Assembly: GCA_011799875.1 (NCBI GenBank)
Contig: CM022298.1
Span: 266,221,757-266,285,756, forward strand
Origin: Thinopyrum elongatum
Lineage: Eukaryota; Streptophyta; Magnoliopsida; Poales; Poaceae
Direction of reading: 5' to 3'
DNA length: 64,000 nt
Shown here: positions 30,910-44,571 of the stretch, piece after piece
Layout: the number at the start of each line of letters is the position of its first letter
Position numbering within the stretch: the stretch's first letter is position 1
Notes under the pieces: model-generated
The model's input: the letters and a program-made list of their open reading frames with translations, nothing else
Told to the model about the DNA's origin: nothing
Databases searched by the model: none
Translations under genes and position numbers: made by a program

Positions 30910-33900
30910 TGTAGCGCCCAAGATGCGATTCTATCCCAATCACGTGATGAATTCATGATTGGGGCACAATCGCATTTCGAGCGCATAGCAAGGTGGATAT
31001 CATTACAACATACCATGTATTGAATAGATGAGAATACAAGATAAAGGCTTACACTCACCACAAGCCACAACATGAATACATCAATACATATCAATCATCA
31101 TACAGAAGAGCAGGATCTGACTACGGATGAAAAACAAATGAAAAATAAGAACGACATCCACCCTGCTAATCACAGGCTCCCGACCCGGAACCTATCCCTT
31201 GATCGAAGAAGAAGAAGCAGAAGAACTCCAAAACAAGCAAGCATCGCTCTCACGTCAGATCATCGCATTACCTGTACCTGCAACTGTTGTTGTAGTAATC
31301 TGTGAGCCACGAGGACTCAGCAATCCCATTACCATGGGTATCGAGACTAGCAAAGCTTAATGGGTATGGAATGGATAAGTGGTGAGGTTGCAGCAGCACT
31401 AAGCGTTGTATGGTGCCTAACTTACGAGTACAAGAGTAAGAAGAGAAACTATGCATAACGGTCGCAAACTAGTAATGATCAAGAAGTGATCCTGAACTAC
31501 TTACGAGTCAAACATAACCCCACCATGTTCTCTTCTCGACTCACTCAAAAAGAGACGGTCACGGTTACGCACGCGGTTGGTGTGTTTTATTTTGGATCTG
31601 GTGTCAAGTTCTCTACAACCGGATATTAAAAATTCTCATCTGCCACATAACCGTGGGCACGGCTTTCGAAAGATCAAACCCTGCAGGGGTGTCCCAACTT
31701 AGTCCATCACAAACTCTCACGATCAACGGAGGAAAATCCTCCTCCTGGAACAACCCGATCAAGCTCGGAGTCCTGGTTCACAAGACATTTCGACAATGGT
31801 AAAACAAAACCAGCAAGACCTCCTGACGTGTTGACAATCCTGATAGGAGCCACGTATCTCGTTCTCAGGACACGGCGGATGAACACTACGTACGACAGCC
31901 AAAAACCCGAGTTGCCGCAGGTGGCGCCGCAAGTGTCTCTAGTTTGGACCAACACTCATGAGGAGCACTGGCCCGGGGTTGTTTATTAATTATCCTCGGG
32001 GCCCGGGAAGTCCCTATGCAAGTTTTAGTTGTTATTAGGCAAATGGTAAATCCAATGGTGAGCCTTGCTGGAAGAGTTTTATTCAAAGCGAACTGTCAAG
32101 GGGGGCCCATAAACCCCGACCGTGTTACGAACGCAAAATCAAGGAACATAACATCGGTATGACAGAAACTAGGGCGGCAAGAGTGGAACAAAACACCAAA
32201 CAAAAGGCTAAGCCTTCCACCCTTTACCAAGTATATAGATGCATTAATTAAATAAGAGATATTGTGATATCCCATGATATCCATGTCCCAACATGGAACA
32301 AGCTGAAACTGCACCTACAACTAGCAACGCTATAAGAGGGGCTGAGCAAAGCAGTAACATAGCCAAACAACGGTTTGCTAGGATGGTGAAAAAGTTAGAG
32401 GCTTATCATGGCAATTTGGGAGGCTGACAAAACAAGTGGTAGGTAGCGCGACATAGCGCTAGCATCGTCACAACTAGCAAAGCAAAGATAGTAGTGATAT
32501 CCAAGGTAACGGTCATCTTGCCTGAAATCCCGCTAGGAAGAAGACCGAATCCATGAAGTAGACGAACGGGCGTAGTCGAACGAATCCTCACAATCGCAAC
32601 GTTCCCGGAACTAGATAATAAGCAACACCGAAAAGAAGCAAGCAACATGGTAAACACACAAGCATAAGCATGGCATGATGCATGTCCGGTTTAAATAGGC
32701 ATGACATGGCCAAGTGTAACAAACAATACTACAAATTAAGTGGAGCTCAATATGCAACGAGTTGCATATTGACGAAACACCACATTCAAATATTTAGTTC
32801 ACTCTCATTTATGAACAAGACAAGATTAAATGTTGGTTAACATGGCAAGAGGTGAAGCATAATAAAACTACCTATCTAGGCAAGTTTAAATGAGGCCAGA
32901 ACAACAAACAACAATTCCAAAAAATCCCCATGTGCATATTTTGAGGTTGGTACTGTTCTGCCCTAAACAATATTTTAGAGTTGTTAAACATGCAAAATAA
33001 GAGCACCATGTTAATCTATGCATTTTTCTACCCCATTTACATATAAAGTTTGTTTAAATCCGATGCATTGTTTGTGAGTTAGGATATGCATGAACATGAG
33101 GGACCTTTCTGTAAAACTGTAGTTTTCCTGGAAATAGAGAAATTCGCAAATCCAGAAAAAATGTCATCGGGCTGAATCTGGGCGGACTGGGTGCTCACCA
33201 TGGGCCAAGGCCCGGTCGGTCGAGGCGCGGCTGGGCTGAGGTAGAAGCGGCGCTGGGCTGGGCCTTGGCTGCCGGTGATGTGGCCAGGTGCCTGTTCGAC
33301 GCAGTCAACGCGAGCGGGAGGCTAGGCGAGGTCGATCCTCCTGGATTAGCATGACGAGGAGGAAGATGGGGAGTGGCGCGAGGAGGGACTTGGCATGGTC
33401 GAGGATGACGGCCTCAGGTCAGGGGAGCTCGGGCGCAGGGGATGAGAGGCTGGTGCCTTGGGAGCTCGCGGGATTGAAGGTCATCGGGCGCTGGAGTTGC
33501 TGTTGCCGTGGCGGTCGTGGCTCCGGTGGGACTTGGCGCGAAGGAAGGAGGTCTGGCGGGGGCCCGAGGGCGCAGGACGTCGGGGTGGCCGGATCCGGTC
33601 GTGGGAGGTCGCCGGGGTCCCGTTCCCTGCCGGATCGAAGCGGAGCAGGCCGGTGGACTTGGAGCTCCGTGTGGCGGCCATGGGCATTCTGACGAGCTCC
33701 TACGATGTAACAGAGGGAGAGATAGATCGTGAGAGAGAGAGAGAGCAAGAGGAGAGGAAGATGGAGAGAGGCAGGGGCACGCGACCGGGGGCGTGATGAT
33801 GCTCACCGGCGGTGGCGCAGTTAGCCGAAGATGTAGCGACGACGGGTGGAGACCCGAGCTACAGGCGCTCGCAGACGTTCTCTTCGAGCAGGGCCGGTGA

Positions 33901-34714
33901 GCTCCTGTAGAAGAACTGGGAGGTCGGAGTGAGAGAGAATCAGAGAGAGAGAAAGAGAGAGAACGAGAGAAGGAAGAGAGCAGGGGCACTGCGGCTCCTG
34001 GTCGCCGGTGGCTGATGGGGGGCGTGGACGAGGACGGCTCGGGGAGGTGCCGAAGAGGGCGCATGCGGTTGCCTCAATCCCATTTGGATCGAGTGCTGGG
34101 TCAGGGAGGCGGCCGGCTGTGGTGGGGGATCGGGCAGGTGGAGGGCTGCAGCTCTGGTTGGTCGGGGTGAAACTGGATCGGGAGGATCCCGAGGTGGAAG
34201 AGACAGTGGGTGGCGGCGGCTCGGGAGGATTTGATGGATTGGAGAACTAGGGCTAGGGTTAGCCTGTTTAAGTAGGTAGGGGGACAGATTTTGGACCCTC
34301 CGATTAGATCGGACGGTCGAGAATTAATAGGCTAGGGAGTCCAAATAATAAACCGAAGATATTTTAGGGATGTTTGGGGATGACCCGGATGCATCGGTAA
34401 CGACAGCCCGGTTCGGGTCCGGGGGAGTTTTGGATGCGCACGCGAGGGGGGTCTGACAAGAGGCCATGGAGACAAGGGGATTTGATGGGCTTAGAGGAGA
34501 GAGAGGAGAGAGCGGCCTGGTTGATCTGAGAGGCGGTCAACAGAGACAAGGAAGAAGCGGCAATTACGAGCGGATGCAATTTTTTGAAAAATGACGGCAA
34601 TGGAGTGCCGATGCAATACGAATGATGCGATGATGAATGCAACAAACAAATGAAACACATGGCAACAATGAAAAACATGGAAGGCGTCTGGAGCGTCGGT
34701 CTCGGGTCGTTACA
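30910..34714 (-). repeat. LARD LTR, left copy (3' LTR of the minus-strand element)
   Basis: The 3805-bp repeat has TG...CA ends. It contains a GC-rich zone (33170-34250) with GA-repeat stretches (about 33730-33770, 33920-33990) and an AT-rich zone elsewhere. ORFs in the GC-rich zone are open on several frames at once and differ between the two LTR copies, so they are not counted as genes. Confidence 0.92.
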
Positions 34715-37700
34715 ACTCTGCTCCACTTACAAGAGATCTCGCCCTGAGATCTAGGGATGAAATCGGAGAGAAGAAGTAATACGAAGTTGCTTCTTGATAA
34801 ACGAGTGAAACCACGAACGTTGAGAGGTTGAACAACTTGAAAGAAAGAACACAACAGAGTTGAACAAAATTGAAAACACTCCGTTAAGCAAGAGGTACAA
34901 GGAATGCGAGAAGAACCAAGAGCTCAAGGGAGAAGATAGGCTTTGAAACCACTCTGGTTAAAACGAGATAGACAAGGGATAAGAACAAAGGAATTTGGAC
35001 AACACTTCTGGTAGAAAAGACTCAAAATGAGATGATACTTTGAAGAGAGCATCAACACAAAGCCTCCGTAATGAATGAAAGAATGGAATGAAAAGAACAG
35101 AGAAGACAACAACATCTTCTACCATAAATGAATTTGAAAGAGCATCCTTAGAAGAAAGGCTTGAACGGAGTTGTTGAAGAATCAACAATCAAATGATATG
35201 CTCCGCGTGGACTTATGAAAACATCTCAAAACTAGAGGTGAAATTCTGCCACTAACGAAAGCAATTGATTGGATGAGATCAACAAAAGATGAAAAACTCC
35301 TTTCGCCGAGAGGATAAGAGAATACTTGGATCATAGATACTCAGCACAATAGCAACACTCCTTTGGGAAGGCTTTAGGTGAAATCTAACCCAAGATAACT
35401 CCAATGAAGAGATTGACGGGTTGCAAAGGATCTCTTGAACGAAGAGAAAATGATGGGTATAAATATCTCATTCTCGACAACTTGTGAATCATGAAACACG
35501 AAGGGAAATTGTATAGAGTGACATAACACCACCTCCAAAGATAAGGTAGAAAGAATTGCACTTTAGAATGCAAGATGAAGAATGCTTGAACTCCTCCAAC
35601 AAGAATCTTGAAGAACACTTTGAGAATGAATTAAATCCTTGATGAACCATCATGAAGAAACTCTTGGAAGAACTCCGGACAGAAAGGATACTAGAAAAGA
35701 AATGAAGGTTGAAAAGAATAAGATTGGAGTCTTGGAATGAATTGGAGCTTCGAGACGAGACAACCGAGAAAACTTGAAACTCCAAAAAAGAAAAGATGAA
35801 AAACTTAGACCGAGAAATTGATATCATGAACGAACTCCAGAAGAAAAGAATTGAATCACCTCGAGGAAACAAGAATAAGAATTATGTTATGTGTATCCTT
35901 CACCAATTTAAATTGATGACAAGCAACGGATTTGGCATACTACTTATTCTCAGTGAAAAAGGATTGATATAGTGCAAACTTGGACGGTCTTCAATGCACC
36001 ACCGGTAGGATTTTGGAAAGAACGAATGAATTAATATGATAACAAAGGAAGAGGAATCTTAAACGAACCACCGTAAGAACTTGAAACACATGAAGGAAAG
36101 AGCACGAATCACCAGGAAGAATTAGAGAATGACGAAGGTACTTGAGTGAATTTAGATATAAGAGAACAAAGAGATCATGAGCTGCCTAGAGGATACTTGA
36201 ACGATGCACCAGAAGAATTGGAGAATGAATGCAGAGACATCAATTTAGAATAATTGGAGCACGAAAGCTGAAAACTGAGAACGAATTAACTCTTCTGAAA
36301 TGATGGCCTCCGGAGAATCAAAACGAAAAATCTCCTGAAATGCTTCGGATGGATATGAAAAGAATTTCGCACGATTGGAACAATTTGAGGGGATAGAATC
36401 AAGCTTGAACTATGAATCTTCAAGAGAACAAACCAAGATTTAGGAGAAATTCTTCTTCGGTCTTCAAAAGCTGAGAATGACGATGAGGAACACCACTAAG
36501 AATTGCTGAGGCACTCCGGAACAAAGAATAAAGAAAGGTTGAGCGAAGGATGAAAAGAATTTGGAAGCGATCTTGAAGAAGGCATCTGACTGATGAAAAT
36601 TCATTCTTACGTCAAACTTTGAGAAGAATTTGAGAATAACTCCGTAAAATTAGAAGAGTCAGGTAAGATCCTGGGAAAAGACCTGTGGGTTATGGGCCCA
36701 CTCAAAAGAAACAACATTGAATGATTTTAAAAGAGAGATTGCACCGGTCAAACTAAATGGCATGAATGAGATAACAACCTCAAAATAACTTGAACGGATT
36801 GAGAATGGAAACGTGAATCTTCTGAGATATCTTTTACACTCCGGAGAAGAATATAGAGAGGTGAATAAACAAGAGAGACTTAGATAAGAACTTCTAACAC
36901 AGAAAGCATGTTAATTGAAGAAGGTGAAGTGATGAACACTGAAAGCTTGAATTTAGTCCGCCGGAGAAGGAAAAGATAACGAAGAATGAAGATCTTGTAG
37001 AACATCTTCATGAGAACCATCGGGTAAGAACATTGAAGGAAAACAATGAGGAGACTTCACATCAGTAAAATGGATACTTGATTAAGAAATTTGAGTCTTT
37101 GAAGAAAAGGGTGGGATGGTGGGAAAAACAAATGCAACTTGGGACGGATGAAACGGACGATATTCAGGCTTCTCAATGGCGCCCGTATGGAATACTTGAA
37201 GGGAAATGCACCGGTTGGAAAAGAAATGACATGACAATCTCGATGATCAAGATGGATTAGCATTCACATAGAAATATGAGAACACCGCTTAGGAAAGGTA
37301 TGGAATCAACACTTGACTTCGAAGCAACTCGAATACCACAAATAGAACAAAACAAAGGATTTGATCGTAGAATAAGCCGGAAACAAATACATAAACCCTC
37401 ATGCATTTGTTGGAAGGATAAACCTAGGTAACTACTTGAATTCCCACCTATGAACTCCCAAAACTTTCTGGTTATGCAATCTGGTGTTGGGGATACAGGG
37501 AGGCACAAATATCTCACTCAACTAACAAATCCTACACTCCAATTGTATCCATCCGTCAACACATAACCAAGAAAACCTCGGAAATCGTGTACCTCAGACC
37601 TTCGAAAACATCCGATATACTAGCTGTGGCAATACATCTGATCGCTCTCCCCAGTACTGGGTGTCATCAAACTACTCTCACCACAAAGAGTATAGAAGCG

Positions 37701-38081
37701 TTTTCGATATCGGCGTCCTCTGGTATTCCGGAACTGAAATAATCGCGAATGTGACAAGAACGCCTTGGAGCTCAACTCCCAGGAAGAAGTCAAGTCAGAC
37801 AGGAGGCACCAAGACAGAATTCCCGTCACAATGATATCGGACCGATTCCACAATACCCGCGTGATCCTAAATTTTTTTTTGAGTGAAAATGGATAGAAGA
37901 GTGGAAAACACCTACGTCATGATTCCTCACCAGAGCGACGATGGGGACAAGGAGTAAAAATAGTTCCTACTCTCCGATATATAGCTAGACTCAAAATAGT
38001 TTTTTTTTTCTAAACTTGACAACGGCAGCGGTTCGATCAATCAAGGGGGCTCCTGCGGTCGGTAAGGCTCTGATACCAACT
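34715..38081 (-). other. LARD internal domain, non-coding
   Basis: The sequence is purine-rich on the plus strand (many GAAGAA, TTGAAGA and GAATGA words) with short interrupted ORFs only. I could find no retroviral protein motif on either strand. On the minus strand the left edge (AAGTGGAGCAGAGT before the LTR) is the polypurine-type site. Confidence 0.8.
38067..38078 (-). other. Primer-binding site of the LARD (initiator tRNA-Met type)
   Basis: The minus strand reads TGGTATCAGAGC, complementary to the 3' end of plant initiator methionine tRNA. It lies 3 nt inside the right LTR. This fixes the orientation of the element. Confidence 0.88.
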
Positions 38082-41000
38082 TGTAGCGCCCAAGATGCGA
38101 TTCTATCCCAATCACGTGATGAATTCATGATTGGGGCACAATCGCATTTCGAGCGCATAGCAAGGTGGACATCATTACAACATACCATGTATTGAATAGA
38201 TGAGAATACAAGATAAAGGCTTACACTCGCCACAAGCCACAACATGAATACATCAATACATATCAATCATCATACAGAAGAGCAGGATCCGACTACGGAT
38301 GAAAAACAAACGAAAAAGAAGAACGACAACAACCCTACTAATCCCAGGCTCCCGACCCGGAACCTATCCCTTGATCGAAGAAGAAGAAGTAGAAGAACTC
38401 CAAAACAAGCAAGCATCGCTCTCACGTCAGATCATCGCATTACCTGTACCTACAACTGTTGTTGTAGTAATCTGTGAGCCACGAGGACTCAGCAATCCCA
38501 TTACCATGGGTATCAAGACTAGCAAAGCTTAATGGGTATGGAATGGATAAGTGGTGAGGTTGCAGCAGCACTAAGCGTTGTATGGTGGCTAACTTATGAG
38601 TAGAAGAGTAAGAAGAGAAACTACGCATAACGGTCGCAAACTAGTAATGGTCAAGAAGTGATCCTGAACTACTTACGAGTCAAACATAACCCCACCGTGT
38701 TCTCTTCTCGACTCACTCGAAAAGAGACGGTCACGGTTACGCACGCGGTTGGTGTGTTTTATTTTGGATCTGGTGTCAAGTTCTCTACAACCGGATATTA
38801 AAAATTCCCATCTGCCACATAACCGTGGGCACGACTTTCGAAAGATCAAACCCTGCAGGAGTGTCCCAACTTAGTCCATCACAAACTATCACGATCAACG
38901 GAGGAAAATCCTCCTCCCAAAACAACCCGATCAAGCTCGGAGTCCCGGTTCACAAGACATTTCGACAATGGTAAAACAAAACCAGCAAGACCTCCCGACG
39001 TGTCGACGGTCCTGATAGGAGCCACGCATCTCGTTCTCAGGACATGGCGGATGAACACTACGTACGACAGCCAAAAACCCGAGTTGCCCCAGGTGGCGCC
39101 GCAAGTGGCTCTAGGTTGGACCAACACTCATGAGGAGCACTGGCCCGGGGTTGTTAATTAATCCTCGGGGCCCGGGAACTCCCTATGCAAATTTTAGTTG
39201 TTATTAGGCAAATGGTAAAACCAATGTTGGGCCTTGCTGCAAGAGTCTTATTCAAAGCGAACTATCAAGGGGGGCCCATAAACCCCGACCGTGTTAGGAA
39301 CGCAAAATCAAGGAACATAACACCGGTATGACATAAACTAGGGCGGCAAGAGTGGAACAAAACACCAAGCAAAAGGCTAAGCCTTCCACCCTTTACCAAG
39401 TATATAGATGCATTAATTAAATAAGAGATATTGTGATATCCCATGATATCCATGTCCCAACATGGAACAAGCTGAAACTGCACCTGCAACTAGCAACACT
39501 ATAAGAGGGGCTGAGCAAAGCGATAACATAGCCAAACAACGGTTTGCTGGGATGGTGGAAAAGTTAGAGGCTTATCATGGAAATTTGGGAGGCTGACAAA
39601 ACAAGTGGTAGGTAGCGCGACATAGCGATAGCATCGTCACAACTAGCAAAGCAAAGATAGTAGTGATATCCAAGGTAACGGTCATCTTGCCTGAAATCCC
39701 GCTAGGAAGAAGACCGAATCCATGAAGTAGACGAACGGGCATAGTCGAACGAATCCTCACAATCGCAATGTTCCCGGAACTAGATAATAAGCAACACCGG
39801 AAAGAAGCAAACAACATGGTAAACACACAAGCATAAGCATGGCATGATGCACAAACAAGTATGATGCATGTCTGGTTTAAATAGGCATGGCATGGCAAAG
39901 TGCAACAAACAATACTAGAAATTAAGTGGAGCTCAATATGCAACGAGTTGCATATTGACAAAACACCACATTCAAATATTTAGTTCACTCTCGTTTATGA
40001 ACAAGACAAGATTAAATGTTGGTTAACATGGAAAGAGGTGAAGCATAATAAAACTACCTATCTAGGCAAGTTTAAATGAGGCCGGAACAACAAACAACAA
40101 TTCCGAAAAATCCCCATGTGCATATTATGAGGTTGGTACTGTTCTGCCCTAAACCATATTTCAGAGTTGTTAAACATGCAAAATAAGAGCACTATGTTAA
40201 TCTATGCATTTTTCTACCCCATTTACATATAAAGTTTGTTTAAATCCGATGCATGGTTTGTGAGTTAGGATATGCATGAACATGAGGGACTTTTCTGTAA
40301 AACTGCAGTTTTCATAGAAATAGAGAAATTCGCAGATCCTGAAGAAAACGTCATCGGACTGAATCTGGGCGGACTGAGCACTCACCATGGGCCAAGGCTC
40401 GGCCGGTGGAGGCGCGTCTGGGCTGAGGAAGAAGCGGTGCTGGGCTGGGCCTTGGCTGCTGGTGATGTGGCCAGGTGCCTGTTCGACGCGGTCAACGCGA
40501 GCGGGAGGCTGGGCGAGGTCGATCCTCCTGGATCAGCACGACGAGGAGGAAGACGGGGAGCGGCGCGAGGAGGGACTTGGCGCGGTCGAGTACGACGGCC
40601 TCAGGCCAGGGGAGCTCGGGCGCAGGGGATGGGAGGCTACAGCCTTGGGAGCTCACGGGATTGAAGGTCATCGGGCGCTGGAGTTGCTGTTGCGGTGGCG
40701 GTCGTGGCTCCGACAGGACTTGTCGCGGAGGAAGGAGGTCCGGTGGGGGCCCAAGGATGTAGGGCGTCGGGGTGGATGGATCCGGTCGCGGGAGGTCGCC
40801 GGGGTCCCGTTCCCTGCCGGATCAAAGCGGAGGCAGGCCGGCGGACTTGGTGCTCCATGTGGCGGCCATGGGCGTTCTGACGAGCTTCTACGATGGAACA
40901 GAGGGAGAGAGAGATTGTGAGAGAGAGAGCAAGAGGAGAGGAAGATGGAGAGAGGCAAGGGCACGCGACCGGGGGCGTGATGATGCTCACCGGGAGTGGC

Positions 41001-41897
41001 GCGGCTGGCCGAAGATGTAGCGACGACGGGTGGAGACGCGAGCTATAGGCGCTCGCGGACGTTCTCTTCGAGCGGGGCCGGCGAGCTCCTGTAGAAGAAC
41101 AGGGAGGTCGGAGTGAGAGAGATAATCAAAGAGAGAAAGAGAGAGAAGGAGAGAAGGAAGAGAGCAGGGGCACTGCGGCGCCTGGTCGCCAGTGGCTGAT
41201 GGGGGGCGTGGACGAGGATGGCTTGGGGAGGAGCCGAGGATGGCGCAGGCGGTTGCCTCGATCCCATCTGGACGAGCGCTGGGTCAGGGAGGCGGCCGGC
41301 TGTGGTGGGGGATCGGGCAGGTGGAGGGCTGCAACTCTGGTTGGTCGGGGTGGAACTGGATCGGAAGGATCCCGAGGTGGAAGAGACAGTGGGTGGTGGC
41401 GGCTCGGGAGGATTTGATGGATGGGACAACTAGGGCTAGGGTTAGCCTGTTTAAATAGGTAGGGGGACAGATTTTGGACCCTCCGATTCGATCGGACGGT
41501 CGAGAATTAATAGGCTAGGGAGTCCAAATAATAAACCGAAGATATTTTAGGGATGTTTGGGGATGACCCGGACGCATCGGTAACGACAGCCCGGTTCAGG
41601 TCCGGGGGAGTTTCAGATGCGCTCGCGAGGGGGGTCTGACAAGAGGCCATGGAGACAAGGGGATTTTATGGGCTTAGAGGAGAGAGAGGAGAGAGCGGTT
41701 TGGTTGATCTGAGAGGAGGTCAACAGAGACAAGGAAGAAGTGGCTACTATGAGCAGATGCAAGTTTTTGAAAAATGACGGCAATGGAGTGCCGATGCAAT
41801 ACGAATGATGCGATGATGAATGCAACAAACAAATGAAACACACGACAACAATGAAAAACATGGAAGGCGTCTAGAGCGTCGGTCTCGGGTCGTTACA
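38082..41897 (-). repeat. LARD LTR, right copy (5' LTR of the minus-strand element)
   Basis: The 3816-bp repeat is co-linear with the left copy with scattered substitutions. It carries a 17-bp extra block near 39850 (GATGCACAAACAAGTAT) that the left copy lacks. Confidence 0.92.
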
Positions 41898-42047
41898 TTG
41901 ACATTGACTGTCCAGCCTTGTGTTGTCATGCAAATCTTGTTGGGAGGATGGCGGAGTAGAATCTGTAGAGACCCTCTATTTGAGTTGCTCCGAAGGACCA
42001 CCATCATCCACTGCCTTACTAATTTCCTTCTGTTGTATCGATTTTGC
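41898..42047 (-). pseudogene. Hybrid exon module split by the LARD
   Basis: It is the upstream part of a module like 42615-42806 (KEISKAVDDGGPSEQLK, then a TAG). It runs into the LARD at 41897 and resumes at 30909-30863 on the other side with the usual ISPTPPS end. It already contains a stop independent of the insertion. Confidence 0.5.
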
Positions 42048-42614
42048 ATTGTGAAGTCAAACCGATAAGAAAAAGGAATAAAATTTGCTCTTCAGAACTC
42101 ATTCATGCATGGTACTGTCGAACACTACTCAGATGAAAGGCAAACACATGATACGAGGATGGAATATGTATGAAAAACAGTACGACGTGACATATTCACA
42201 CCTATGATGTGGTAACTAAGAAGAAGGCATTTCAAAAAATTAGAAGCACTGCAAGCTAGACACCATATGAAAGATGCAACCAATATCACTCTGCCAAGTT
42301 CAAACTGTCTGGCGTTTCAACAAATTAGAAGCAGTACATGCTAGAAATCATATGCAAGACGCAACCAATATCACAGTGGCGGCTTAAAGGTGCCTCATCA
42401 TAAGTGACTGATGCGGGATACGCAAGAGCAGTAGTCTGATGTAAGAACATGGTGTGATCAAATATAGTATGTTCTAAAAACAGGAACACGTTCATATTCA
42501 CAGGTATGATGCGTAAAGTAAGCAGATGCAATACAACAAAGTTAGAAGCAATACAAGTTAGACATCATACGCGACATGCAACCACATATAATAGTGCCAA
42601 GTTAGAGCAAACAC

Positions 42615-42806
42615 CTATGATGGTGGAATAGGGGAGATGTGCTCATCATCTACACAGCTACGTTGACTGTCTAGCCTTGCGTTGTCTTGCGAATCTTGTT
42701 GGGAGGATGGCAGAGTAGAATCTGTAGAGACCCTCCGTTTCAGTTGCTCGGAAGGACCACCATCATCCAATGCCTTACCAATTTCCTTCCGCTTTATTGA
42801 TTTTGC
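42615..42806 (-). pseudogene. Exon module, hybrid of types 2 and 1
   Basis: 192 nt begin like type 2 (KRKEIGKALDDGGPSEQLKR) and end like type 1 (DSQDNARLDSQRS, then ISPIPPS). The donor is TAG|GTGTTTGC, so the last codon is a stop. The acceptor AG is mutated to AT. The structure suggests unequal exchange between module types. Confidence 0.45.
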
Positions 42807-43327
42807 ATTGTGAGGTCAAACCGACAAGAAAAAGGAATAAAATTCACTCTTCAGAACTCATTCATGCATGATACTGACGAACACTACTCTGATGAAAGGC
42901 AAACTCATGATATGAGGATGGAATATGTACGAAAAACTGGACGACATGACATATTCACACCTATGACGTGGAAACTAAGCAGAAGGCACTTCAACAAATT
43001 ACAAGCACTACAAGTTAGACACCATACGGAAGGTGCAACCAATATCACTACATGCTAGAAATCATATTCAAGACGCAACTTACAATGTCAACTTAAAGGT
43101 GTCTTATCATAAGTGACTGATGCAGGATACAGAAGAACAGTAGTTTCATGTAAGAACATTGTGTGATAGACAGATATAGTATGTACCAAAAACAGGAAGG
43201 CATGTCATATTCACACGTATAATGTGTAAGCTAAGCAGATGCAGTTTACACTAATTAGAAGCAATACAAGCTAGACACCATATGCAAGATGCAACCAGAT
43301 ATCACACTGCCAAGTTAGAGCAAGCAC

Positions 43328-43474
43328 CTGGGATGGAGTAGGGGAGTGGAGACTTGGAACTTGTAATGCACTAGCAGTACAAGGAGAATCCGTATAGATG
43401 CTCCATTTACGTTGCTGCAGAGGACCACCATCATCGCCTTCCTTACTCTTTTCCTTCCTCTTTTTTGATTTTAC
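43328..43474 (-). CDS. Exon module, type 2 (intact borders)
   Basis: It spans acceptor CATAACAAG to donor CCCAG|GTGCTTGC, 147 nt, phase 0-0, 49 codons without a stop. It reads VKSKKRKEKSKEGDDGGPLQ, a strongly basic cluster typical of nuclear proteins, and ends SLHSPTPSQ. Confidence 0.5.
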
Positions 43475-44052
43475 CTTGTTATGTCAAACCCACAAGAAAA
43501 AGGAATAAAATTTGCTCTTCAGAACTCATTGATGCATGATACTGACTAACACTACTTTCATGTAAGGTAACCGCATGATAGGAGGATGGAATATGTATGA
43601 AAAACAGGACGGCATGACATATTGTCATGTATGATGTGTAAAGTGTAAACTAAGCACAAGGTGTTTGAACTAATTAGAAGCAATGCAAGCTAGACACCAT
43701 ATGAAAGATGAAACCAATATCACTCTGCCAAATTAAAAGGGTGGCCTCATAAATGTATTTGAACAAATTAGAAGCAATACATGGCAACAGGCTAGAAATC
43801 ATATGCAATATGCAACGAATAAAGGTGTCTCATCGTAAGTGATTGATGCAGGATACACAAGAGCGGTAGTTTCATGTAAGAACATGGTTAACAGATAGAT
43901 GTAGTATGTACCAAAAATAGGAAGGCATGTCACATTCACATGTATAATGTGTAAACTAAGAAGATGCAATTTACCCTAATTAGAAGCATTACAAGCTAGA
44001 CACCATATGCAACATGCAACCACATATCACACTGCGAAGTTAGAGCAAGCAC

Positions 44053-44205
44053 ATGCGATGGTCGTGTAGGGGAAATGCGGTCTTCAAGTACAGATATATG
44101 TTGAATATATTCATTTAGACTTGTTGTTTCTTGAGAATCATGTGGGGAGGATGAAACTGCACTCTTTATAAGAGTAGCGCGTCTCATACTAACCCACGGG
44201 CTTGA
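44053..44205 (-). pseudogene. Exon module, type 1, with broken splice sites
   Basis: It is the same length (153 nt) and open frame as the module at 45116-45268, with SSPWVSMRRATLIKSAVSSS and the end ISPTRPSH. The acceptor is AAG in place of CAG after GAGA, and the donor is CAT|GT in place of CAG|GT, so it is probably skipped. Confidence 0.5.
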
Positions 44206-44433
44206 CTTTCTCATCATAAGTGATAGATGCAGGATACACAAGAACAGTAGTTTGATATAAGAACATGGTGTGATAGGCAGATGTAGTATGTACCAAAAAC
44301 AGGAAGGCGTGTCATATTCACATGTATAATGTGTAAGCTAAGGAGATGCAATTTAAAAAATTAGAAGCAATACAAGCTAGGCACCATATGCAACATGCAA
44401 CCAGATATCACACTGCCATGTTAGAGAAAGCAC

Positions 44434-44571
44434 CTAGGGTTGTGGAGTAGGGGAGATGAGATTTGGAACTTGCACTTCAGTAGGAGTAGTAGGAGAATCT
44501 GTAGAGATCATTTGTTTTGGTTGCTCCAGAGGACCACCAACATCCCGTGCGTTCATGCTTTTAGATTTTGC
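44434..44571 (-). pseudogene. Exon module, type 2
   Basis: It spans acceptor TTGACAAG to donor CCCTAG|GTGCTT, 138 nt. It reads AKSKSMNARDVGGPLEQPKQ and ends NLISPTPQP. The last codon before the donor is TAG (CAG in related modules), so inclusion would terminate the protein. Confidence 0.5.

Larger units (their letters stand above)
30910..41897 (-). mobile_element. Complete LARD-type retrotransposon (non-coding, 3.8-kb LTRs)
   Basis: Two nearly identical direct repeats, 30910-34714 and 38082-41897, both start TGTAGCGCCCAAGATGC and end CTCGGGTCGTTACA on the plus strand. They flank a 3.37-kb core. The primer site lies against the right LTR on the minus strand, so the element reads right to left. 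No gag, pol or other retroviral motif occurs in the core or the LTRs. Size and layout fit large retrotransposon derivatives such as barley Sukkula. The flanks GCGAC (left) and TTGAC (right) are a degraded 5-bp target duplication. The element sits inside an exon module of the tandem-repeat locus. Confidence 0.9.

Noticed and set aside
33288..34250. Several long overlapping ORFs on both strands in the GC-rich LARD LTR (also 40272-41458)
   Set aside because: They occur in LTR sequence and are open in many frames because of composition. Their lengths and frames differ between the two LTR copies, and none shows a protein motif.
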